In this document: one piece after another, positions 1-8,123 of the stretch | Position numbering within the stretch: position 1 is the first letter of the stretch | Layout: the number at the start of each line of letters is the position of its first letter | Source of the DNA: Palsa-504 sp963739615 | Lineage (GTDB): Bacteria; Actinomycetota; Actinomycetes; Streptosporangiales; Streptosporangiaceae | Reading direction: 5' to 3' | DNA: 64,000 nucleotides | Assembly: GCA_963739615.1 (NCBI GenBank) | Contig: CAVUBD010000017.1 | Span: forward strand, 1-64,000 | Translations under genes and position numbers: made by a program | The notes under the pieces: generated by a model | The model's database searches: none | Told to the model about the DNA's origin: nothing | What the model saw: only the letters and a program-made list of their open reading frames with translations

Positions 1-2
1 GT

Positions 3-227
3 CTCCACACTTCCAGGGGATTGCCAGAAGCCCTGCTCACCGCGTTCGACATCCAGGCCCTCTACCGGCACGACCAGGACCAGGTCACCATCTGGGCTAC
101 CCTGACAGAAGACACCCCCCGGACCATCGCGGCCCTGCTTGACGACCCCCGCACCGACAGCGACACCGGCACCGCCGCCCCAGGCCAGGACACGTTTTAC
201 CATTCAGTACCCGCCCCTATAAGGTAA
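3..227 (+). pseudogene. C-terminal fragment of probable serine recombinase, cut by IS66
   Basis: The frame is open from the window edge, so the gene begins upstream. The visible 74 codons resemble the C-terminal tail of actinobacterial large serine recombinases: a segment reading AFDIQALYRHDQDQVTI is followed by a stretch on the pattern 'ATLTEDTPRTIAALLDDP'. The catalytic serine domain is not in the window. The stop at 225-227 is formed by the first bases of the IS66 element. Without the element the frame would join 1838 onward and stay open to 1979. The family assignment rests on recall of tail sequences and is moderate; disruption by the insertion is directly visible. Confidence 0.5.
216..223. 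repeat. 8-bp target-site duplication, left copy
   Basis: CCTATAAG lies immediately outside the left IS end and is repeated exactly at 1830-1837 outside the right end. Eight base pairs is the duplication length known for IS66-family elements. Confidence 0.9.
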
Positions 228-1829
228 GCAGTCAGGGGTACCCGGTTAGTTGATCATGTTGGGATTGGCGGCATCCAGCAGGTTCCGCCCAGGGCGTCGC
301 GAATGGCGGCCAGGGGGTGGTGACCGTGGTTGCGGGCGCTGGTGAGGTAGGAGCGGATGCGGCAGTGGCGTTGCAGGGTTGCCAGAGTCCGCCAGCAACC
401 GCTGATCTTCGCGGCGAGCTTGTAGCCGCGGATCGCGTTCTCCGACCCGTTGTTCGTCGGGGGCACGTCGAAGCGGCTGGCGAATAGCCACACCTGGCAG
501 GCTTTGCGTTTCAGCCGTCTGGCCAGGACGAGGGCCGGGTGGTTGCCCTTGTGCCACCGGCGGGACAGGTTGACTGAGATCCCGGCCGCGACGGCCTGGT
601 CGTATTGGTGGCGCAGGCTGGCCAGCAGGACGGGGTTGAGGCTGGTGCGGCCGGCGTTGCGGGCGGTCCTGACCGCGGTTGCGGCCTCGCGCAGGGCGTC
701 GCCGGCCTGCCCGGTCCACGCCTGTGCGGCCGGACCGGTCGCACAGGCGTCGTCCAGGTACCTGTAGAGGTGGGCCAGGCATTGCTGGACGCCGGCTAGC
801 TGGGTGTCGTAGCTGAGGTAGCCGCCGTAATCGTCACGGACCAGGACCCCGCGGAAGCCGTCGAGGATCCCGAAGCCGGTGATGGAGGGCTTGGTGCGGT
901 TGCCGGCCGCGCCGTACCAGACCAGATCCGCCCCGCCGCCGGTGTATGCGCGCATGGTACGCACCGTGTACACGTGCGGGTTGCCGCAGTCCTCCTGGCC
1001 GGTGGCCTCGGTGGTCAGCGGGGCGGGGGACTCGTCGGTACCCAGCACGTCCGCCGCTTTCAGCGCGTCCTTCAGGGCCTCTTCGAACCCGGCGGCCTGC
1101 AGGGCGTCGTCCAGGCGGACCAGGCACCGCGAGACGAACCCCGTCGACACCGGTGCCCCCAGCAGGGTGCTCATCAGGTCCGCGGCCCGCTCGATCCCGA
1201 TCACGTCCGTGGAGGCCAGCAGCGTCGCGGCAGCCACCGCATTGGCGTAGCATGCGGGCCCCCCGCGCACCCCGGACGGGGCTGGCGCGGTCGTGACATG
1301 CCCGCACCCGCACGACCGGCGCATCATCAGGTACTCCGTCACCCGCAGCGCGATCGCCGGGATGTCGAAGACCTGCACGCTGGAGGAGATCTGTCCCGGC
1401 GCACCGGCCAGGTCACCCCCGCAGCCCGCGCACGCCTCCGGCTCCAGCACCCGGGTCTGATCCGGGACCGCGACTCGCTCCAGGCCCGTTCCCGGGTGAC
1501 CCTCTGCCCGCCCTGGCTACGACCCGGCCGCGCCCGCCGTGCCTCCCGCTTGCCTGCCTTCGCTTTGGCCGCCGGACCGTCCTGACTCGGTGGTTGCGAC
1601 GAATTCGACGAATCCCGGCCTGCCGTCCGCCGCAACGCCGCCACCTCGGCCTGCAGCGACTCGATCAGCGAGCTCTGCTGCGCCACCAGCGCCAGCAGCT
1701 CTGCAACCCGGGCAGCCAGCTGCTCATACGACGGCTGCTCCGGATGCGGCACCCCTGAACCCAAACATGATCACAAACCGGACGCCAGCACCGACACGCC
1801 GCAGATCAGCAAGGGATGTGACTGGTTAC
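224..1829 (-). mobile_element. IS66-family insertion sequence, complete ends
   Basis: The element is 1606 bp. Its left end reads GTAAGCAGTCA and its right end, read on the minus strand, reads GTAACCAGTCA: imperfect inverted repeats beginning GTAA, as in IS66 elements. Exact 8-bp direct repeats CCTATAAG flank it, so it arrived by a single transposition into the recombinase-like frame. It carries one transposase gene on the minus strand and no visible IS66 accessory orfs (tnpA/tnpB type), so it belongs to the transposase-only subgroup. The transposase has a frameshift, so the copy may be immobile unless that is a sequence error. Confidence 0.92.
254..1764 (-). pseudogene. IS66 family transposase, frameshifted
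   Basis: DDE transposase of the IS66 family. The N-terminal part (from a TTG at 1764) has a leucine-zipper-like coiled coil and the typical RDSSNSSQPPSQDG segment. The main part carries a zinc-binding CxxC (EACAGCGG) and the catalytic core: TDES for the first Asp, VRDDYGGY for the second, and NGSENAIRG for the Glu. The two parts are in different frames. Restoring one base near 1499-1503 rejoins them through the expected QRGHPGTGLE segment. It ends at 254 close to the left IS end. Either the IS is inactivated or this is a homopolymer read error. Confidence 0.9.
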
Positions 1830-1837
1830 CCTATAAG
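1830..1837. repeat. 8-bp target-site duplication, right copy
   Basis: CCTATAAG, an exact copy of 216-223, directly adjoins the outer end of the right inverted repeat at 1829. Confidence 0.9.
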
Positions 1838-1979
1838 GGTAATAAGTACCCACGATCTTCACATTCACGTTCGGGGGGCGGGAGGCGGGCTGGGCGGGAT
1901 GAATACCGGTTCACGTGGACGTGAACGATCGGTGTCGTGCGGTGTCGGAAAGTGTCCTCGACGCTGGCAGGTTGTGTAG
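1838..1979 (+). pseudogene. Distal remnant of the IS66-interrupted reading frame
   Basis: If the insertion and one target duplication are removed, the frame ending at 227 continues from here for 46 codons to a TAG at 1977-1979. The residues are Gly/Arg-rich and match nothing I recognise, so they may be a true tail or fortuitous read-through. From 1980 to 2073 I see nothing but the leader of the next gene. Confidence 0.35.
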
Positions 1980-2073
1980 GGACGCTGGCTATGTCCTCCG
2001 GTCTCCTGGTGGATCAAAGTAGGTGGCTGTGCTTAGGCCGCCAGCTGGTCACCCGAACATGGAGGCATTGTTG

Positions 2074-2457
2074 ATGACGCAGAAGGTGTACAAGACGCTG
2101 CTTCGGCCTGCCCCAGAGGACGCCCGGGCCCAGCTGGACGGCCTGGCGCTGAGGCTGGCACCTGAGGAGTTCGCGGCCGGCGAGCGGCTCCGCGCGGTGG
2201 CGGCGGAGCTGGTGCGGTGCGGCCTCGAGGTCACCGCCGTCGACTACCAGGACGGATCGCAGGAGCTCGAGGTGGTTCTCCCGCAGGCTCGCCCGCACGC
2301 GCCGGTGACGGTGGACCGTGACGGCAGCGGTAACGGCTGCCAGCTCAGCTGGGAGGAGTGGGTCGACATCGCCGACGAGGCCGCGGCCCGGCGCGCCGCC
2401 GGCATCGTGAAAGCCGTCCTGCACAGCATCGCCGCTGCCACCCAGGGCCCGGAGTGA
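2074..2457 (+). CDS. Conserved small hypothetical protein
   Basis: A 127-residue acidic soluble protein of unknown function. The ATG at 2074 is preferred because GGAGG sits about 8 bases upstream; an in-frame ATG at 2059 lacks a comparable site. There are no signal peptide, membrane segment or catalytic motifs. The middle has a beta-like stretch (VTAVDYQDGSQELEVV) and the end is an Ala-rich helix. Its stop overlaps the GTG of the next gene, so the two are probably translationally coupled. Function unknown. Confidence 0.6.
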   Translation: MTQKVYKTLLRPAPEDARAQLDGLALRLAPEEFAAGERLRAVAAELVRCGLEVTAVDYQDGSQELEVVLPQARPHAPVTVDRDGSGNGCQLSWEEWVDIADEAAARRAAGIVKAVLHSIAAATQGPE

Positions 2458-3030
2458 GCGATGAGCCAGACGAGCTAGCAGAATTGCGAGCCGCGTTCCC
2501 CGGCTACCGGTTCAGGCGAAAGGAAATCCGCGGCGCACCCTGCTACCTGGCCGAAGCCAAGCCCCCCGCCCCAGCCGGTGCCGCCGGCCCTGGCCGGTGC
2601 CGCCGCCCTGGCCGGTGCCGCCGCCCTGGCCGGTGCCGCTGCCGCTGCGGCTCCGCTGGCGGCCGCGCGGAGCCCGGCGATCCTGGCGGCCATGCTTGCC
2701 GCGGCGGCGGGCCTGCCGTTGCGGCTCCGGCCGGAGGCGGTCGCCGACGCCTACCGCGACCAGTTAATGACGGTCAGCCAGTGCGCCCAGGTGTTCGGAG
2801 TGTCCAGGGCGACGATCGTGACGGTCCTGTCGGCCCAGGGCATCGCCATGCGCAGGCCAGGAGACGGAGTGAATGAAGAGGCCGTAGTCGCCGCCTACCG
2901 CGACCAGAGGCTGAGCCTGCACGAATGCGCCGCCCGGTTCGGCATCAGCCAGCGCCGCGTCGCCGCGATCCTCGACCGGCACGGCGTGAATCGCCGGCCC
3001 GCAGGCAGGCCCGCGCAACCTCACGGCTGA
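2454..3030 (+). CDS. Protein with two tandem HTH repeats, apparent frameshift
   Basis: A GTG at 2454 overlaps the previous stop. The first 35 or so codons (MSDEPDELAELRAAFPGYRF) look like a genuine N-terminus. The coding signal then moves by one frame near a C6 run at 2562-2567, so one base is probably missing or extra there. The second part has an Ala-rich linker with an 18-bp repeat, then two copies of a roughly 40-residue unit: EAVADAYRDQLMTVSQCAQVFGVS and EAVVAAYRDQRLSLHECAARFGIS. Each reads as a helix-turn-helix of the recombinase/homeodomain-like kind and ends in a basic arm. It probably binds DNA. Target and role are unknown. Confidence 0.6.
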
Positions 3031-3179
3031 AACGCCGCATTCCTCCCGAGCCGCACCAGAGCCAGCCGCATCGCGGAGTCAGGCCCGGCTGCTCCCCTCG
3101 CGGCCCGGGCGGAGGGCGCCCCGCCCTGGGACCTGGCCCGTGGCCGCCCTCTGACTAGCCCAGGCGGTCCCTGCAACGT

Positions 3180-3231
3180 CGTGAAACCGCACGTTCACCA
3201 CGCCACCACGTGGTGAAACCGTTGTTTCACC
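3180..3231. promoter_or_regulatory. Cluster of GTGAAAC/GTTTCAC half-sites
   Basis: GTGAAAC at 3181 and the palindrome GGTGAAAC-cgtt-GTTTCACC at 3212-3231 lie within 52 bases. The half-sites match the arms of the bacterial parS sequence (TGTTTCAC-GTGAAACA) but in everted order, so this is not a canonical parS. It could be an operator or a structured transcript. Confidence 0.35.
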
Positions 3232-3578
3232 GGGGCGGCGACCCGCCCGAGGCTGCCGCGCGGCCGAACGTCCGGGGCTGATGTGGCCACTGAGGCACCC
3301 GGTGAGGCAAGAGCCGTCATCCGGATCGTTCCTGTCCGTCCAGGAGCGGGTCTTAACCGTGACACGGCCGCCCGGGCCGGTACCCCCGAGCGGCATCGCC
3401 GCTTCGATGGCGGCCCAGCGGGCAGCCCCGGTGCCGGAAGCGTGCTGTCTGCGCTATCACGACCAGAACGGACGAAGATCTCCGCCCGTGCCACTGTCGG
3501 TCGCCGCGTCCACAGGCCCGGGTCACATGATCCCCGCAAGCTCACCCGAGCCCCATGCCGAAGACCCGCCCATTGGTG

Positions 3579-3624
3579 TGGATGTGGCACCCTACCTGCT
3601 CTTCTGGGTAGGGTGCCACATCCA
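3579..3624. repeat. 18-bp perfect inverted repeat, shares a 29-bp repeat with 4834-4862
   Basis: TGGATGTGGCACCCTACC (3579-3596) and its exact complement (3607-3624) enclose a 10-base loop. The loop end plus right arm (3599-3627) recur exactly and in the same orientation at 4834-4862. No T-run follows, so a terminator is not obvious; a small non-autonomous repeat or an attachment-site relic is also possible. Confidence 0.75.
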
Positions 3625-3792
3625 TGTCGTTGCGGCGGGGGTGTTTGGGGCCGCGACGTGGCTGTAGGGGCTGGCGAGGCGAAGGGGATGGAGGCTGTGG
3701 TCACGACCGGAAAAATCCGGTAACGGACACGGCCGCCAGGGAGCAGCCGCGCTACGCTTGACTTGCATCGTGTGAGCGGGGAGGTGCCGGTG

Positions 3793-4459
3793 ATGACAGG
3801 ACCGCAAGACCCGGCAGCGGCGGGCCGTGACCGGCTCAGGGCGGGGCACGCCGACCGCGAGCAGGTGATCGAGACGCTGAAGGACGCGTTCGTGCAGGGC
3901 CGGGCTGACCAGGGACGAACTCGACGCGCGAGCGGGCCAGGCGCTGTCCGCGCGGACCTGTGCCGACCTGGCCGCGCTCGCCTCCGACATCCCGGCCGCG
4001 GCCGGGACGGCGCGCCCGCCCGCCCCGGCCCGCCGGTGGCCGCTGGCCAGGGCGGCCGCCGGGTCGGGCAGCTGCCTGATCATCGCGGCCGCCGCCGTGT
4101 GGCTCGCCGCCCTCGCCGATCCGGGCCCCCCCAGCCCCACTCCCTATCATTTCTTTGCCCCCCTGTGCCTTCTCATAGCCTTTTCCGCCGTATTGGCGGC
4201 ACTGGGCTTCTTGGTCCACGGGGCGGGCACCTCGTGGGAGCAGAGACGCTCCCGCCGGCAGCTGCCGCCCCCGCCGGGGCCAGGCGGCCACGCCCTCCAG
4301 GCCGGACAGCGCGGCGGCACCGGCCATGACGGGGTTCCCCTCGGCCCCCGCACCGACCAGACCTGCGCCGACCTGCGGGTTTACAAGTCACCGCAGCGCA
4401 TTCCCGCGCGGGCGGGGCGGGCACCCCGTGGCGTGCGGCCGGCGCCAGGCGCGGTGTGA
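3793..4459 (+). CDS. DUF1707 (SHOCT-like) membrane protein, frameshifted
   Basis: The N-terminus reads LRAGHADREQVIETLKDAFVQGR, the start of the DUF1707 domain common in actinobacteria. One extra G near 3901-3904 then breaks the frame. In the shifted frame the domain continues perfectly (LTRDELDARAGQALSARTCADLAALASDIP) and is followed by two hydrophobic helices and a proline-rich tail to 4459. DUF1707 proteins are small membrane-anchored proteins of unknown function. ATG 3793, or GTG 3790, follows a GGGGAGG site. The precise C-terminus is uncertain. The domain call is strong; the frameshift is seen directly, but whether it is real is unknown. Confidence 0.75.
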
Positions 4460-5004
4460 TGCCGGTAATACCTGGCACCGGTACCGGTTCCTGCCCGGTT
4501 GCCCGCCGGACTGGGCTTTACGTCTTAGCCCGCACCGGATTTCCGCATGACCACGGGGAAACAGCCAGCCAGAGAAGGCGCGTAACCCGTGCTCCGCAAG
4601 CGAGGAGCACGCTCACTCTGCAAATATCGCCCCGGCCGTCGGCCGGCCACCGAAGCCGCGGTGAACCTGTGATCGCCCCGTGGCCGCTGTTCACCATGGC
4701 GGGAGTTGATGCCCCGCGCTCCGATCGGAGGAGTGGCCGTCACTCCCAGCGAGGCGTCAGAGCGAGTACGCGGCCTCGATCACGAGACGGCGTGCTGAAC
4801 TGGCCAGATGGTTGTGGGATTTATCAAAGACGCCTCTTCTGGGTAGGGTGCCACATCCATGTGCTTTACGCGAAGCCAGAAGCGACCAGGCGTCACGGCA
4901 AGCGGGGTGTCAGGGCTGCGCCAAACTGACGAACGATCTTGGCCCGGATCTGGTGAGGCGAAAGTGGCTGCTTACGCCGCCGGGGATGCGGGCGCGCCGG
5001 GGAG
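4460..5004. other. Gene-free region
   Basis: I see no coding signal here. The only notable item is the second copy of the 29-bp repeat at 4834-4862. Its left hairpin arm is missing, so this copy cannot fold like the one at 3579-3624. Confidence 0.6.
4834..4862 (+). repeat. Second copy of the 29-bp repeat
   Basis: Identical over 29 bases to 3599-3627, beginning CTCTTCTGGGTAGGGTGCC. The two copies are 1235 bp apart and flank the DUF1707 gene in direct orientation. Confidence 0.8.
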
Positions 5005-5385
5005 CTAGCGCTGCTCGACGATCTCCATGCCGTTGCCGTCCGGGTCGCGGAAGGCGAACATGGGCGGGACGCCCTCCCAGCGCAGCACCTCGTCCGCGTC
5101 GACGCCGCTGGCTCGCATGCCCGCGTGCACGGCGTCGGCGTCGGGGGAGGTGAACCTGATGCCGGTCTCGACGCCCGCGGGCAGCCCCTCGTGCGCGCGG
5201 ATCAGCGCCACCGAGGTGGACGCCCCGGCCGGTGCCACCTCGATCCAGCGCCTGCCGCCGCCCATGTCGACGTCGAGGCGCTTGTCGAAGCCGAGCGTGC
5301 CGACGTAAAAGTCGATCGCCCGGTCCTGGTCAGACACGGGTATGCCCACCGTGCGGACGTCGGTGACCTTGCCTGCTGCGGTCAT
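5005..5385 (-). CDS. VOC (glyoxalase/bleomycin resistance) family protein
   Basis: A 126-residue single-domain vicinal-oxygen-chelate protein. It has the family's paired beta-alpha-beta-beta-beta modules: an N-terminal TVGIPVSDQDRAIDFYVGTLGF and a C-terminal FAFRDPDGNGMEIVE. The C-terminal Glu of the metal site is present in the second motif. Glyoxalase, dioxygenase and antibiotic-binding members share this fold, so the substrate cannot be named. The ATG at 5385 is preceded by a purine-rich GAGGAAGAC. It lies downstream of the HAD gene on the same strand with a 62-bp gap and could share its transcript. Confidence 0.85.
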   Translation of the reverse strand: MTAAGKVTDVRTVGIPVSDQDRAIDFYVGTLGFDKRLDVDMGGGRRWIEVAPAGASTSVALIRAHEGLPAGVETGIRFTSPDADAVHAGMRASGVDADEVLRWEGVPPMFAFRDPDGNGMEIVEQR

Positions 5386-5447
5386 GTCTTCCTCCTCGAC
5401 GGGCTCCGCAGTGCAGACGGCGCCAGCCCGCCGGAATAATCGCCGGG

Positions 5448-6120
5448 TCACGACTCCAGCGCGAGCAGTTTGGCGGCCACCTCGGTCAGGTCCTCTCCGG
5501 TCACGTCGGGCGGGGCGAACGGCGCGCCGAAGCCGCCGGATTTGCGGCTGACCCAGCCGGTGGTCAGCCCCGCTCGCTTGGCGCCATGGCAGTCCCAGTC
5601 GTGCGCGGCCACCAGCGCCATCCGGTCCGCCGGGACGTCCAGGACTTCGGCGGCGTACAGGTACACCACCACGGCCGGCTTCCACCGGTAGACCTCGCCC
5701 ACCGTGATCACCCGGTCCACCAGTTCGCCGAGCCCGGAGCGGTTGACGAACGACGAGGTGAGATACGCCGACCCGTTGGTCAGGCACGCCACCCGCAGGC
5801 CGGCGTCGGTCAGGCTGGTGATCGCAGGCAGCGCGTCGGGGAAGGCTGGCAGCTCGCTGAACCCGGCCATGATCTGCGCAACCTGCTCGTCGCTGAGCGT
5901 GTAGCCGGTGAGCCCGCGCAGGGCCGCCTCGGCCACGTCGGTAAACGGCGCGTAGTCGCCGGTGGCGGACAGCGCCATGCCGTCGCGCAGGGTCCGGGTG
6001 TACCAGGCTTCGAGCAGGTGCGGCGGCTGGCCGGCCTTCGATGAGCCGCTCGCGCAGCGGCTCGAGCGACATCAGCGTCTCGATCACGTCGAAGGCGACC
6101 ACCGCCGGGCGGTGCGTCAT
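5448..6120 (-). CDS. Haloacid dehalogenase type II, frameshifted
   Basis: HAD-superfamily hydrolase of the L-2-haloacid dehalogenase type. The first frame from ATG 6120 gives VVAFDVIETLMSLEPLRERLIE with the nucleophile Asp. The second frame supplies the rest: YAPFTDVAEAALRG, LTNGSAYL (motif II), RWKPAVVVYLYAAE (motif III Lys) and VAAHDWDCHGAKRAGL (motif IV). An extra base near 6035 separates them; removing it gives the expected IEAGQPPHLLEAWYTRTLRDG. The start overlaps the stop of the upstream flavoprotein remnant (ATGA). A true dehalogenase substrate is not implied. Confidence 0.8.
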
Positions 6121-6431
6121 GACGACGCCAGCTTCGCCAGCGCGTCGCAGACGGCGCGGTAGAACGTCGGGTAGGCGTACGGCATGTTCCGCAGCGTGGC
6201 CACAGGCACGCCGGCCCGGACCGCGACCTGCAGGGCGCTGAGCGCCTCACCGCCGCAGGGGCCGGCCGAGGTGGCACCCGCCAGCGCCGGCCGGTCCGCG
6301 TCCTCGACGAGCTTGATGAAGCCTTCGTTGCCCGTCACATGCAGTCCGGCCTCGGCCAGGGTCCCGGCCGCGTACTCGCCGCCCGGGCCCATGCCGATGA
6401 CGACCACATCGGTAGGCTGTGGTTGGTCCAT
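6117..6431 (-). pseudogene. Internally deleted flavoprotein disulfide reductase
   Basis: About 30 residues of an FAD-binding N-terminus (DVVVIGMGPGGEYAAGTLAEAGL) are joined in frame to about 80 residues of the C-terminal dimerisation domain of the pyridine nucleotide-disulfide oxidoreductase family (FIKLVEDAD...PYAYPTFYRAVCDAL). Intact relatives such as dihydrolipoamide or mercuric reductase are about 450-480 residues. The redox-active CxxxxC site and the NADPH domain are missing. The frame is intact, so a stable small protein could be made, but it cannot be a working reductase. Its stop overlaps the HAD start. Confidence 0.8.
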
Positions 6432-6663
6432 GCCCTGCTCCTGCCCTGTGCGGCTTCCCATCATGCAGCCCAGGCCCGGTCAGGCCTACCTTTTCGCCGG
6501 AATTCGTCAGACCGGCGTAAGGCGGCGTAACCTGGCCATCCCCGGCTAGCCGTCGAGGGCTGATCACGCGCGCCGGGCGCCATTCGCGGCCCTGATCTAG
6601 CTTAGGGCGCGCTGCCGCGGATCCTAGAGTAGGCGTAACGCGTCATGGAGTGATATTCGCCGG

Positions 6664-8061
6664 TCAGGTGCTGTCGCCGTCGTCCTCTAGATCGGAAATG
6701 TCGAGTTCGGGCTGGCCGTGCACGAACGCATCGGGGTTTTCCAAGTCATCGGCGGCGGGCAGCAGGTCCGGGTGGGCCCACAGCGCGTCCCGGCCGTCGA
6801 TGTCCCTGGCCTGCGTGAGGCCCTGCCAGATCGTCGTCGCCTCGCGCAGCCTGCGCGGGCGCAGCTCGAGCCCGACCAGGGTAGCGAACGTCCGCTCGGC
6901 CGGGCCGCCGGTGGCCCGGCGGCGCCTGATCGCCTCGGCCAGGGCGTCGGCGTGCGTCAGGCGTTCTCGCGCCGCCGCGCTGACGACCGTGGCCACCCAG
7001 CCTTCGACCAGCGCCAGCGCGGTCTCAAGCCGGGTCAGGGCGGCCTTCTGCGCGGGCGTGTCCTCGGGCCGGAACAGGCCCTCACCCGACAGCGCGTCGC
7101 GGAGCGCCTCGGGGTTGGTGATGTCGACCTCCGGCATCGCCTCCTGCAGCCGGGCCATGTCGACGGTGATGCCGCTGGCATACTGCTCGACCGCGCTGAG
7201 CAGGTACGCGCGCAGCCACGGGACGTGGGCGAACAGCCGCTGGTGCGCCGCTTCCCGCAGCGCGAGGAAGAGCCGGACCTCGCCGGCGTCGACGGAGAGC
7301 CCCTGCCCGAACTCGGCCACGCCCGCGGGCAGCAGGGCGGCCACCCCTTCAGGACCGAGCGGCAGCCCGATGTCGGAGGAGCCGACCACCTCGCGGGCGA
7401 GTTCGCCGACGGCCGTCCCCGTCTGGCTGCCGATCATGGCCCCGCCGATCTGGCGCATCATGGCCGCCAGCCCGCCCAGCCCGCCCAGCCCGCCCGCGCC
7501 GCCGCCGAACGCCCCGAGGGCCTGCCGCAGCTCCTCAGGGATCTCCTCGCCGAGCTGCGCGGGATCGGCGTTGAACATCCCGCTCATGGCCTCGACGCCC
7601 TTGGCCGCGATGGGCTCGCAGAACTTCGCCCACACGGGGAAGGTCGCCTCCAGCCACTCGGACCGGCTCCAGGCCTCGATCTTGCGCACCCCGGAGGGGA
7701 ACGAGGCCGCCTCGTCCAGCCACAGGTCGGCCAGCCGGACCGCCTCGGTGATCTCCCGGCGCTGCGCGTCCAGGACGCTCGGGTCCCCGGCCGCCACGAT
7801 CGCGTGCCTGGCCACGTTCTTGGCCAGGTCCCAGTTGACCGCGCCGCCCCGCCAGGACAGCATGTCGGCGAACTGCCGCAGCGCGTCGGCGAACTGCTGC
7901 GGATCGCCCATCGCCCCGAAAGGCCCCAGCGGCCCGCTGGCCTCAGGTCCGCCCGGGCCCGGCGGCCCGCCCGGCTGGCCGGAGCCGCCCGAGCCAGCTC
8001 CCTGGCCGCCCTGGTCTTCGGGGTTATCGGGCAGACCGAAGCCAAACTGACGGTCAGTCAT
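6664..8061 (-). CDS. Zincin_2 / DUF2342 family protein (putative metalloprotease fold)
   Basis: A 465-residue protein of the actinobacterial family annotated as zinc-dependent metalloprotease or F420-biosynthesis-associated (PF10103). The N-terminus is Gly/Pro-rich and disordered. The conserved core contains MSGMFNADPAQLGEEIPEEL, a Gly-rich GGLGGLAAMMRQIGGAMIGSQ segment and the family signature EAAHQRLFAHVPWLR. That signature supplies the histidines instead of a plain HExxH. Activity is unproven for the family. It is divergent from the next gene, with both starts in the 8062-8123 gap, where their promoters must lie. Confidence 0.85.
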   Translation of the reverse strand: MTDRQFGFGLPDNPEDQGGQGAGSGGSGQPGGPPGPGGPEASGPLGPFGAMGDPQQFADALRQFADMLSWRGGAVNWDLAKNVARHAIVAAGDPSVLDAQRREITEAVRLADLWLDEAASFPSGVRKIEAWSRSEWLEATFPVWAKFCEPIAAKGVEAMSGMFNADPAQLGEEIPEELRQALGAFGGGAGGLGGLGGLAAMMRQIGGAMIGSQTGTAVGELAREVVGSSDIGLPLGPEGVAALLPAGVAEFGQGLSVDAGEVRLFLALREAAHQRLFAHVPWLRAYLLSAVEQYASGITVDMARLQEAMPEVDITNPEALRDALSGEGLFRPEDTPAQKAALTRLETALALVEGWVATVVSAAARERLTHADALAEAIRRRRATGGPAERTFATLVGLELRPRRLREATTIWQGLTQARDIDGRDALWAHPDLLPAADDLENPDAFVHGQPELDISDLEDDGDST

Positions 8062-8123
8062 CGTTGGCTCTGAGGCAGGATGGAAGGGTCATGATAGTCA
8101 CGTTATCTCGGGAGAAGCACACT

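Larger units (their letters stand above)
3031..3789. other. Gene-poor region with hairpins
   Basis: No frame here has convincing coding character; the long open frames are GC-driven and overlap each other. It holds a cluster of GTGAAAC/GTTTCAC half-sites (3180-3231) and an 18-bp perfect stem (3579-3624), described separately. The last 30 bases carry the ribosome site of the DUF1707 gene. Confidence 0.6.

Noticed and set aside
1339..1764. Programmed frameshift in the IS66 transposase
   Set aside because: The slip site is a plain C/G run without a slippery heptamer, and IS66 transposases are normally one frame. Many other genes here show the same kind of one-base loss.
3181..3231. Canonical parS centromere site
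   Set aside because: The half-sites face outward, the inverse of TGTTTCACGTGAAACA, and no parA or parB is near.
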